Origin: Helianthus annuus | Taxonomy: Eukaryota > Streptophyta > Magnoliopsida > Asterales > Asteraceae | Direction: 5' to 3' | Length of the DNA stretch: 64,000 nt | NCBI RefSeq assembly: GCF_002127325.2 | Contig: NC_035437.2 | Span: 161,981,408-162,045,407 of the forward strand | In this document: positions 55,960 to 64,000 of the stretch, one piece after another | Numbering within the stretch: position 1 is the stretch's first letter | How the letters are laid out: each line of letters opens with the position of its first letter | Program-made: the position numbers and the translations under genes | The notes under the pieces: generated by a model | The model's input: only the letters and a program-made list of their open reading frames with translations | Told to the model about the DNA's origin: nothing | Databases searched by the model: none

Positions 55960-57963
55960 CTACTGGAACAAGTGTGGATATTTCCTTTGCATTTCTGATT
56001 CAAGTTCCCATGTGTACTCAGGTCCTCTTTTAGAGTCCCATTTCACTTTGACCAGAACTAATCTCTTATGTTTGAGATTCTTAATTTTCCTATCTTCAAT
56101 TTGTAGAGGTCTTTCTACAAATTTGAGTTGTTCATTTACCTCTATATCCTTAAGAGGCATTACGAGTGACTCATCAGCTAAGCACTTTTTGAGATTAGAT
56201 ACATGAAATACATTATGTATTCCTGCCATTTCCTCTGGCAGTTGTAGCTGATAGGCTACAGGTCCTACTCTTTTAATAATCTTGAAGGGTCCAATATACC
56301 TGGGACTTAGTTTTCCTCTTTTGATGAATCTTACTACTCCTTTCCAAGGAGAGACTTTTAATAATACTTTATCTCCTACCTGAAATTCTAATGGTTTGCG
56401 TCTGTTATCCGCGTAGCTCTTTTGTCGATCACGCGCTGCTATCAGTCGTTCCTTGACTTGAATGTTTTTATCAGTTGTTTCTTGTACTATTTCGGGTCCA
56501 GATAGTTGTTTTTCCCTAATTTCTGCCCAACAGACTGGGGTTCTGCACTTTTGTCCATAAAGTGCTTCGAATGGTGCAGCATTGATACTTGTGTGATAAC
56601 TGTTATTATAAGAAAATTCTATTAAAGGTAAGTGTTCGTCCCAATTACCTCCGAAATCAATTACACAAGCTCTAAGCATGTCTTCCATTGTCTGGATTGT
56701 CCTTTCGCTTTGCCCGTCTGTTTGAGGATGATAAGCTGTGCTTAAATTCAACTTGGTTCCCATTGCTTTTTGGAAACTTGACCAAAAATGAGAGGTAAAA
56801 CGGCTATCTCTATCGGAAACAATTGATAAAGGAATGCCATGTAAAGAAACAATTTCATTTACATATAATTTGGCTAATTGTTCCATACTAAAGGTTTCTT
56901 TCATTGGTAAGAAATGAGCTGACTTGGTTAACCTATCTACAATCACCCAGATTGTATCCTTACCTTTTCTTGTTTTGGGTAATTTGGTAACAAAATCCAT
57001 TGTTATCAATTCCCATTTCCAAACTGGCATTTCTAATTGTTGCAACAAACCTGAGGGTTTCTGATGTTCAGCTTTAACTTGTGAGCAAGTTAGACATTTA
57101 GAAACATAAGCTGCTACATCCTTTTTCATTCCTATCCACCAAAAATTTTTCCTTAAATCCTGGTACATTTTAACACTTCCTAGATGCATCGTATATTTAG
57201 ACTTATGAGCTTCTTCTAATATACGGTTACGTAAATTTCCTAATTTAGGTATCCACATTCTCTTTTTATGGAATCTCCAAATTCCATATGTTCCTTGTTC
57301 TAACTCCTTAATCATTCCTTTTAATTTTTCAGTATCCTCCTTGATTACTGATTCTTGTGCTTTTCTAATCTGATCGTTTAAATCTACTTGTAGATTTAAT
57401 TTAAGAGAACGTACCCTTTTTGGCTTTTCGTGATACTTTCGACTTAAAGCATCAGCCACCACATTGGCTTTTCCTGCATGATACTGGATATCACAATCAT
57501 AATCGCTAAGTAACTCCATCCAACGTCTTTGTCTCATATTCAATTCTTTTTGCCCAAAAACATACCTTAAACTCTTATGATCTGTGAATATGGTAAACTT
57601 ACTACCATAAAGATAATGTCTCCAAATTTTAAGGGCAAAAATTATAGCTCCTAATTCCAAATCATGGGTTGAATAATTTTCTTCATGACTCTTAAGCTGT
57701 CTAGATGCATAAGCTATAACTTTTTGACGTTGCATTAATACACATCCATAACCTAACTTTGAAGCGTCACAAAAGACTACAAAGTCTTCAGTTCCTTCTG
57801 GTAACGCTAGTATGGGTGTATGGGTTAGTCTTTGCTTAAGAATTCTAAAGGCTTCTTCTTGTTTTGGTCCCCATTCAAACTTAACAGATTTACAGGTTAA
57901 CTTAGTTAAAGGAATGACTATTCTAGAAAAATCTCGGATAAATCTTCTATAATAACCGGCCAA
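55960..57963 (-). CDS. Element 4: RNase H, integrase and chromodomain
   Basis: This 667-codon open frame starts inside RNase H and probably extends upstream to about 58050, since [11 protein letters not shown] is partly before it. RNase H keeps the catalytic aspartates D66 (FCDAS), D128 (TDHKS) and D171 (ADALSR). The integrase has H253, H260, C290 and C293 in its zinc domain and the DDE triad D323, D384 and E420. The end is a chromodomain-like [20 protein letters not shown] tail as in element 2. Unlike element 2, RNase H and integrase sit in one uninterrupted frame here, so this part is better preserved. Confidence 0.93.
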   Translation of the reverse strand: MAGYYRRFIRDFSRIVIPLTKLTCKSVKFEWGPKQEEAFRILKQRLTHTPILALPEGTEDFVVFCDASKLGYGCVLMQRQKVIAYASRQLKSHEENYSTHDLELGAIIFALKIWRHYLYGSKFTIFTDHKSLRYVFGQKELNMRQRRWMELLSDYDCDIQYHAGKANVVADALSRKYHEKPKRVRSLKLNLQVDLNDQIRKAQESVIKEDTEKLKGMIKELEQGTYGIWRFHKKRMWIPKLGNLRNRILEEAHKSKYTMHLGSVKMYQDLRKNFWWIGMKKDVAAYVSKCLTCSQVKAEHQKPSGLLQQLEMPVWKWELITMDFVTKLPKTRKGKDTIWVIVDRLTKSAHFLPMKETFSMEQLAKLYVNEIVSLHGIPLSIVSDRDSRFTSHFWSSFQKAMGTKLNLSTAYHPQTDGQSERTIQTMEDMLRACVIDFGGNWDEHLPLIEFSYNNSYHTSINAAPFEALYGQKCRTPVCWAEIREKQLSGPEIVQETTDKNIQVKERLIAARDRQKSYADNRRKPLEFQVGDKVLLKVSPWKGVVRFIKRGKLSPRYIGPFKIIKRVGPVAYQLQLPEEMAGIHNVFHVSNLKKCLADESLVMPLKDIEVNEQLKFVERPLQIEDRKIKNLKHKRLVLVKVKWDSKRGPEYTWELESEMQRKYPHLFQ

Positions 57964-58057
57964 TCCTAAGAAACTCCTAACCTCGGTTGGTGACTCAGGG
58001 GTTTTCCATTTGGTAATTGCCTCGATCTTTATTGGATCTACATGAATTCCTTCATGA

Positions 58058-58306
58058 TTAACTAAAATGTATGAGAAATTGTACCTGTTCTAACCAAAAT
58101 TCGCACTTTGAAAATTTAGCATAAAGCTTTTCCTTTCTCAATAAACTTAAAAGTAAGTGCAAGTGCTTTGCATGCTCCTCTTTACTTTTGGAGTAAATTA
58201 GAATATCATCTATGAAGACAATTATGAATTTATCCAAATATGGTTTACATATTCGGTTCATCATGTCCATAAATGCGGCTGGGGCATTGGTTAAACCAAA
58301 TGGCAT
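58058..58306 (-). pseudogene. Element 4: reverse transcriptase, middle part
   Basis: It runs from [12 protein letters not shown] through catalytic FIDD in [12 protein letters not shown] to [11 protein letters not shown], then loses frame (near 58070-58080) where element 2 has [13 protein letters not shown]. The same words reappear in another frame downstream. The upstream part of the RT domain is frame-shifted at about 58410. Confidence 0.88.
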
Positions 58307-58395
58307 GACAGTAAATTCATAATGACCATACCTTGTTCTGAATGCGGTTTTAGGAGTATCCTCTTCCTGTACCTTTAATTGATGATATCCTGATC

Positions 58396-58923
58396 TTAAA
58401 TCGATTTTAGAGAAAAATCGAGCTCCCTGAATTGATCGAACAAATCATCGATCCTCGGTAATGGATACCGATTCTTAATCGTGATTTTGTTCAATTCACG
58501 GTAGTCAATGCACATACGCATTGATCCGTCCTTCTTTTTAACAAATAAAATCAGCGCTCCCCATGGCGATGAGCTTGGCTGTATGAATCCTTTCTCCAAC
58601 AATTCGTCTAGTTGTTTCTTCAGTTCTTGCATTTCCACGGGTGCCAACCGGTAAGGTGCTTTGGAAATTGGTGTTGTTCCTGGTAGCAGGTGAATTCTAA
58701 ATTCAAGTTCCCTGTCTAGTGGTAGCCCTGGCAATTCTTCTGGAAAGACATCTGAAAATTGGGACACTACTGGAATGTCTTTTAACTCTTTTCCTTTAGT
58801 GTTAGTGATTATAGAAATCAAATACACTATAGATCCTTTCCTTATATAACTTGCAGTTTTCATCACAGAGATGAATTTAGTGGATCTAGATGGGTTTATC
58901 TCCTTTAATTGTGATCTTTTCAC
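58396..58923 (-). pseudogene. Element 4: reverse transcriptase, N-terminal part
   Basis: It runs from [11 protein letters not shown] through AGT-linker and RT fingers ([37 protein letters not shown]). The frame breaks after FDQF, a one-base shift before the [11 protein letters not shown] block. It also overlaps the end of the gag-protease frame in a different frame. Together with the break near 58070, at least three indels separate gag from integrase. Confidence 0.88.
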
Positions 58924-60436
58924 CTCTTGGTGATTTTACTTGAATTGACTTTTGATCACATAAAATATTGGCTTTATTGGCTATTAACCAATCCATTCCT
59001 AACACGACATCAAATCCTACTAGATTCATTGGGTAAAGGTTTGCAATAAATTTTTGATTAAAAATTTCTATTCTTGCTCCTTGCAAGATTTCAGAAATCT
59101 TAACGGTTTCTCCATTTGCTGTTTCCACTAGACATTCTTGTGGTAGTTTAGTTAATGATTGATTTAGGAGTTTGCAAAATGAAGTATTAATAAAACTTTG
59201 GTTTGCACCAGAGTCAGATAATACTTTAGCAAAAATATCATTAACTAAAAACGTACCAGCTATAACGTCCGGAATCATCCTAGCTTCATCTGCAGTTAGA
59301 ACGAATGCTCTAGCATTTTTAGGATTCTTGTTATTTGCAGCTGGAACCAATTTTGGACAGTTTGTCTTAATATGACCTTTTTCTCCATAGTTGTAACACA
59401 TTCCATTACTGGTTTTTCTCCTGCAATTTTCTTCCTTGTGCCCTGGCGCATTACAGTAATTGCAGTAAGGAGAGCATCTTCCAGAATGCTTCTTCTTGCA
59501 GTTTCTGCAGTATGGTGCTGAGGTAGAACCTACATTCCTACGATTGGAATTCCCAGAACGGAATTCTTGAGTAAGCCTTTGGGTTAGGTTTCTCCTCTGG
59601 TCTTCTTCTCTAGTTCGTACTAGTTCATCAGTCAAGGTATTGGCTAGTTCTACAGCTTCCTCTATGGTTTGGGGTCTAGCTGCCTTGACTACATGTCTAA
59701 TTTCTCCAATTAATCCCCAGATGTAACGGGAGATTAATACCGGTTCAGGTGATGCAAGGGTTGGTACTATCCTAGCATATTCAAAGAATGTGGTAGTGTA
59801 ACCCTTACTGTCTACCCCGGTCATTCTTAGATTCAGAAACTTATTTGCTATCTGTTCCTTTTCATTGGGAGGGCAGAATTTCCTTTCTACTATATTTTTG
59901 AACTCCTCCCATTCCATATTATAAACCCTATCACTTCCTCTTGACTGGAGGATAGTGTTCCACCATTCTAAGGCTGCATTTTTAAACAGATTTGAAGCAA
60001 ACATTATCCTATCTTCTTCAGCACATTTACTTATTTTTAGAACAGCCTCAGTTTTCTCTATCCAGCATAGGGCTGCAATGGGTCCTTCATTGCCCGAGAA
60101 TTCTATTGGTTTACAGGACCAGAATTCCTTGTAAGAACAACCATATGGCATGGTTCTTCTTCTTTTGGGAATGGGCGCTTGAAGTACGAATCCATTGTTC
60201 ACGCTGTGTTCCGGTTCACTTGGTCGTTTACTACTATGCTTACTTTTATTATTCGCTTCTTGAACCGTTTGAATAATAAATGGCATTTCATCTATAATTC
60301 CTTGTGCCACTATGTGTTGAACGGCACTATTATCCATTTGGTTTCCATTGTTATTGTTGTCCGGATTTTCATTAACCACGTTAATGTTACTCTGGTTATC
60401 GTTATTCAGATTATCTTGATTTTCCTCGCCGGCCAT
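58886..60436 (-). CDS. Element 4: gag and protease
   Basis: ATG 60436 (MAGEENQDN) follows AAATTCAG; an in-frame ATG 15 bp upstream is also possible. The frame has a hydrophilic Asn-rich N-terminus, the gag core ([28 protein letters not shown] [15 protein letters not shown]) and two zinc-knuckle-like motifs. The first, [14 protein letters not shown], is complete. In the second ([14 protein letters not shown]) the second Cys is Tyr, so that knuckle is damaged. The protease DSGA motif follows (SDSGANQSF). The frame ends near 58886 by a shift relative to RT. It is a single 516-codon frame, more intact than in element 2. Confidence 0.9.
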   Translation of the reverse strand: MAGEENQDNLNNDNQSNINVVNENPDNNNNGNQMDNSAVQHIVAQGIIDEMPFIIQTVQEANNKSKHSSKRPSEPEHSVNNGFVLQAPIPKRRRTMPYGCSYKEFWSCKPIEFSGNEGPIAALCWIEKTEAVLKISKCAEEDRIMFASNLFKNAALEWWNTILQSRGSDRVYNMEWEEFKNIVERKFCPPNEKEQIANKFLNLRMTGVDSKGYTTTFFEYARIVPTLASPEPVLISRYIWGLIGEIRHVVKAARPQTIEEAVELANTLTDELVRTREEDQRRNLTQRLTQEFRSGNSNRRNVGSTSAPYCRNCKKKHSGRCSPYCNYCNAPGHKEENCRRKTSNGMCYNYGEKGHIKTNCPKLVPAANNKNPKNARAFVLTADEARMIPDVIAGTFLVNDIFAKVLSDSGANQSFINTSFCKLLNQSLTKLPQECLVETANGETVKISEILQGARIEIFNQKFIANLYPMNLVGFDVVLGMDWLIANKANILCDQKSIQVKSPRGEKITIKGDKPI

Positions 60437-60719
60437 CTGAATTTTAAACATTTACCAAATATTAATATCACAACTAATATTTGAATATAGCCAATCACAT
60501 GACACGCACTTTTAGCCAAAAGCGTCAAGCATTGCGACTTTTACTCTATTATATAGTATGCATCATTGCACACCAGTACTGAAATTTAAATTACAATACC
60601 GACTGAAATGTAAAGCTACAACACTAGTAGTAGGCGTTCGTAGTGTTTTTTTTTCATACACACATATATTATTATATTATATTATATTATTATTACTACT
60701 ACCGTTCCTGCCATCACAT

Positions 60720-61571
60720 TCACTGATATGGATTCATCCAAAAATCCATATTACGCTCATCGTATTTCCATACGAGGCGTTCTCCCACCTGTCTCATTCT
60801 CTCACTGCTTTCTAAAATTTCCTCACCGAAAGTCCTAAGTTCTTGGACATTTTTTGCACTCATTGGGGGTGCAGGTTCTAGGACTGGGTTTGGAATCTGT
60901 GGTACGGGTTCCTGGTACAGAGGCATAGGGGCCTGGTACGGGTATGGATTCTCTAAAATTTCCCTAACATATGCATCACTAATGTTGTAGGGATCTTGAG
61001 GATCTAACCCTGGATAAGCTCCTAAGTTGGGAATTGGCACATTTTCCTGTATTGGGTTTTGTTGCACATAGTCCCTAACATCGTCCCACCAGGGGTCGTA
61101 GTTGTTTGGGTCTAGAGGATTTGGTGCAGGTACCCTAGGTATCTCCTCCGGGTTGTAATCAGGCATTTCTATTTGATTTTCTATTTCCATGGGTTGGTCA
61201 GGATTTGGTGGTTGGGGTGCTAGCATTTGTTCCAAGTTTGGGTCAGCAGCAGTGGTTGCTAAAATATGGATATTAGCGATACCCCTATTGAGCATATCCT
61301 GATTATAAGCATCAGTCTCTCTTTTTGCTGCGGCTAACACTCGCTGCTCCTGCAACTTTTTCATTCGTTTCCTACGCTCGTGTGCTCCCCTACTGAACCA
61401 TCCCCTCTTTTTCTGAGGAAATGACTCTTCAGATTGAGCCTTAAACACAAAGATTCCTTCTTCTGTGTCAGCAGAATACCCTGAAAGGGCAGGCTGAGAA
61501 GAGGAGGTGCCTTCGCTCCTAGGCGACCCAGACAATTGACGATAGGCGTCAGAGGGTCCTTGGTCGCTCAT
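60720..61571 (-). CDS. Element 4: additional pre-gag ORF
   Basis: This 283-aa intact ORF lies between primer site and gag on the minus strand. ATG 61571 follows TTTACAGT. The N-terminus has GYSADTEEGIFVFKAQ, then a basic KKRGWFSRGAHERRKRMKK tract. The middle is acidic and proline-rich, with many PNP and PYP motifs and two WWD/NNY-like spots. The C-terminus has MSAKNVQELRTFGEE and VGERLVWKYDERNM. It shares the order and motifs of element 2 copy A (45191-45859). No known domain is recognised. The intact frame in an element whose RT is broken suggests the ORF was under selection when the element last moved, or that decay is simply recent. Confidence 0.8.
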   Translation of the reverse strand: MSDQGPSDAYRQLSGSPRSEGTSSSQPALSGYSADTEEGIFVFKAQSEESFPQKKRGWFSRGAHERRKRMKKLQEQRVLAAAKRETDAYNQDMLNRGIANIHILATTAADPNLEQMLAPQPPNPDQPMEIENQIEMPDYNPEEIPRVPAPNPLDPNNYDPWWDDVRDYVQQNPIQENVPIPNLGAYPGLDPQDPYNISDAYVREILENPYPYQAPMPLYQEPVPQIPNPVLEPAPPMSAKNVQELRTFGEEILESSERMRQVGERLVWKYDERNMDFWMNPYQ

Positions 61572-61720
61572 ACTGTAAACTAACAAATAGTCAGATAACA
61601 CATAGCAAGAAAATACAATTATGCACTTATTCCGGTAATTTATTTCCTAACACTTTGAATTTTGATGTCAGCAGAACACTTCTGTGGCTGAATCAGTGGC
61701 ATAGCTCTGATACCACCTTC
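61572..61720 (-). other. Element 4: leader and primer-binding site
   Basis: TGGTATCAGAGC on the minus strand (61715-61704), 5 bp from the LTR edge, is complementary to initiator tRNA-Met. About 130 bp of leader follow to the first ORF. Confidence 0.88.
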
Positions 61721-63161
61721 TGTCACAGCCCCCGATCCCTAGTTCCCGGGAACGGGCGGCCGTGAGCCAGTTTCGGTGGTATCACGTTTATTTATCCAAT
61801 TCTGGCAGCGGGAATTTTCATCAGGACCGTAGTTAGGAAATATTTAATCAGAGTAAACCACCATGTTTTATAACATTAAACATATGGGGATAACCCAAGT
61901 TTTCAATACACACGTTTCATAGGAATAAATCCTATTTATTTAATAAAAACATCCATTTTATTCTTAGGTAACTTTATTGCCACTTTTCCAAGCCTCCAGT
62001 GCTGTCCAGCTGGCTTCTATTTGGCTTTCACATTTTGTTACCTGAAACGTGTTTTAAAAACATTTTGTCAGTGGGAAATACTGGTGAGTGAATCCCAGTT
62101 TAATCAGGTTTAAATAAAATTCACAGTGAACAGTATTGAGGGCGATCCCGCAATTACATTTGTTTCCAAGTTATATTAATTATCACCCGTTGGTACTGTC
62201 GAAACCCGACTTGTGGAAATGTTACTCCTTAACCAGGTTGTAACCAATTTTGTATACAAAACCCCAACATACCCACGATAATTGTATTCTTACAAATACT
62301 CAATAACTGTCATTCGCATAGAAAGGTATTTAAGGTTTTGTAAAAACAGTTTGCAAAAAGGAGATTACTCACATTGCTGTCTTAGGTTATTCTTTAGAGT
62401 TTCCTGGTAAATATCTATAAATTACACAAATGCACGTGTGTTAGTATAATAACCCATTTTAACATTAGTAATACCCTCCCCGAGACGGCATTCCAACGAC
62501 TACGTCGGGCAGAACCACGACAGCCGTTACGGAACCCTAGATCAATCGGGCAGCGTATCTAATACGTCTCCAGGGGTTATAATACTTACATCGTAGCAGA
62601 ACTTCGCTATTTTAGGGGGTATAATGCCCGGGTATAATAACGCCACTACAGAAAATTAAGAAAGAAAGAAAGGAATGAGCGAGCAGACTGAAGGCCCGTT
62701 GCGTTCTATTTATAGTGCTGAAATCGGACTTCCAGGCGGCCCGCGTAAAGTAAGGCTAAGCCTTACGCGGCCCGCGTCAACATGCGGTCAACGTATAGCT
62801 TGGCCCGGTCATCTACTAGGCTCGACACGATGTTGACACGTGTCAGCTCAGGGTCGTGCCACATTCTAGGTCGCTCGCGGCCCGCATGAACTTAAACGAA
62901 GTCATACGCGGCCCGCATCAACTAATGATTTCAGCGGAGTCCGGTTACATCCTAATGCGGCCCGCGTTAAGTTGAGGTGAGGCCCTACGCGGCCCGCCTG
63001 AACTTAAGATTTAGGGTTTTTAATTTATTTTATGTATTATGTTCTACTTTGGGCTCGGTTTTCACATACGGGGTGCATATAAAGACATGTTGATATATTT
63101 CAAGATATATTAGGGTGTCAAAATTATTATGAGGGTGTCGGTTTTACCGAGGGTTGTTATA
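61721..63161 (-). mobile_element. Element 4: 5' LTR
   Basis: It is exactly 1441 bp, the same length as the LTR at 54483, with about 14 substitutions by hand count (about 1%). The pair brackets the whole minus-strand chromovirus. The outer flank (63162 onwards) is not host DNA but a third partial LTR, so no 5-bp target duplication can be read: left flank TACAT, right flank CCCGC. Confidence 0.93.
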
Positions 63162-63713
63162 CCCGCAATTACATTTGTTTCCAAGTTATATCAATTATCA
63201 CCCGTTGGTACTGTCGAAACCCGACTTGTGGAAATGTTACTCCTTAACCAGGTTGTAACCAATTTTGTATACAAAACCCCAACATACCCACGATAATTGT
63301 ATTCTTACAAATACTCAATAACTGTCATTCGCATAGAAAGGTATTTAAGGTTTTGTAAAAACAGTTTGCAAAAAGGAGATTACTCACATTGCTGTCTTAG
63401 GTTATTCTTTAGAGTTTCCTGGTAAATATCTATAAATTACACAAATGCACGTGTGTTAGTATAATAACCCATTTTAACATTAGTAATACCCTCCCCGAGA
63501 CGGCATTCCAACGACTACGTCGGGCAGAACCACGACAGCCGTTACGGAACCCTAGATCAATCGGGCAGCGTATCTAATACGTCTTCAGGGGTTATAATAC
63601 TTACATCGTAGCAGAACCTCGCTATTTTAGGGGGTATAATGCCCGGGTATAATAACGCCACTACAGAAATTTAGAAAGAAAGAAAGAAAGTGAACGAACA
63701 GACTGAAGGCCCG
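63162..63713 (-). mobile_element. Extra 552-bp LTR segment adjoining element 4
   Basis: It corresponds to LTR positions 54909-55460 (from cccgcaattacatttg to gactgaaggcccg), truncated at both ends. It keeps almost every base of the LTR copies, with a few private changes near its right end (aaagaaagaaagtgaacgaac). It looks like an internal fragment of a third LTR, left by recombination or by an earlier insertion of the same family. Confidence 0.85.
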
Positions 63714-64000
63714 AAGACCTGAGCGATTCGGCATACACCTTCTTTAACGAGAGCCCGGAAAAGGGTTGGACTTGTCCACCTACATATAGCATAGGAATCA
63801 CCCTCACCGACAACCTCTTACGTTCTCGTCTTAACCTAGGACAATTAAGGTATCTTAGGCACTTTGGGGTTGTTCCATCCAGTAAGGAACCACCCGATCC
63901 GGATAAGTTCCTTAAGACATAAGACAACCTTCCTAATCAGCCCTTCGACACGGGGCCGTGTCCGGCCAACACGCCCTCGTGTCCTCCAAAAGATTATTTT
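63714..64000 (+). mobile_element. Probable resumption of element 3 internal region
   Basis: The plus-strand reading DSAYTFFNESPEKGW, GITLTDNLLRSRLNLGQLRY and FGVVPSSKEPPDPDK ends in a stop at about 63920. It is followed by acacggggccgtgtccg, the motif found in the element 3 LTR (52320-52520) and internal region (about 53950). The continuity with 54037-54482 is inferred from that shared motif and from position. The joint itself is not seen. Confidence 0.45.

Noticed and set aside
54478..63166. A 5-bp target duplication for element 4
   Set aside because: Left flank TACAT and right flank CCCGC differ. The right flank is a partial LTR, so the true host flank is not adjacent.

Overview
The window is plant nuclear DNA: AT-rich, with intron-split genes that use canonical GT-AG junctions, a plastid-targeted translocator, an R2R3-MYB factor and dense retrotransposons. 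The LTR families (GC-rich palindromic motifs upstream of the TATA box, Tekay-type chromoviruses, Asp-tRNA-primed elements) resemble what is common in Asteraceae, so a eudicot and probably a composite is my best guess. That placement is inference. No bacterial, organellar or CRISPR features were seen.

Region 1 (1-7.6 kb) has no gene. It holds a decayed LTR-like stretch ending in GGGTCTTACA, an ~80-bp tandem repeat, and a row of foldback elements (MITEs) lodged in (TA)n microsatellite DNA. Region 2 (7.6-38.6 kb) is the gene island. It carries a Tim17/22/23-family membrane protein (+, 201 aa, 5 coding exons), a BAHD acyltransferase relic (-), a PX plus Rubicon-homology zinc-finger protein (+, 980 aa, 5 coding exons), a chloroplast UVR-ApaG protein (-, 285 aa, 6 exons), a plastid phosphoenolpyruvate/phosphate translocator (+, 400 aa, 9 exons) and a MYB98-class R2R3-MYB (-, 375 aa, 3 exons). 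I reconstructed all five intact genes exon by exon and every splice phase closes. Between and inside them are small transposons, several with visible target-site duplications (TSDs): Mutator-like MITEs (9 bp), Tourist/Harbinger MITEs (TAA), a hAT MITE (8 bp), a SINE (13 bp), a 5'-truncated LINE (about 11 bp) that landed 217 bp upstream of the translocator start codon, and a non-autonomous Helitron (29.36-31.14 kb).

Region 3 (40.1-64 kb) is a nested stack of LTR retrotransposons. An old LTR fragment (40148) is broken by element 1, which has a 2.8-kb LTR with an initiator-Met primer site. Element 1 is broken by element 2, a Tekay-type Ty3/gypsy chromovirus at 43604-52070. The 3' LTR of element 2 is cut by element 3 (LTR 52071-53742, Asp-tRNA primer site). 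Element 3 is interrupted by element 4, a second Tekay-type chromovirus on the minus strand (54483-63161, two LTRs of exactly 1441 bp). A 552-bp extra LTR piece follows, and element 3 sequence appears to resume to the window end. Hand-counted LTR divergence (about 2.2% for element 2, about 1% for element 4) agrees with the nesting order.

The most unusual signals are these. (a) Both chromoviruses carry an additional ORF between primer site and gag, sharing a C-terminal motif; in element 2 it is present twice. Every ORF start in both elements sits directly after a splice-acceptor-like CAG. (b) Elements 1-4 all carry clusters of short GC-rich palindromes just upstream of a TATA box. (c) The Helitron contains an array of ~65-bp repeats that look like degenerate copies of its own 3' terminal hairpin. 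(d) An LTR fragment has a perfect heat-shock element and a tRNA match that runs past the usual 18-nt primer site.
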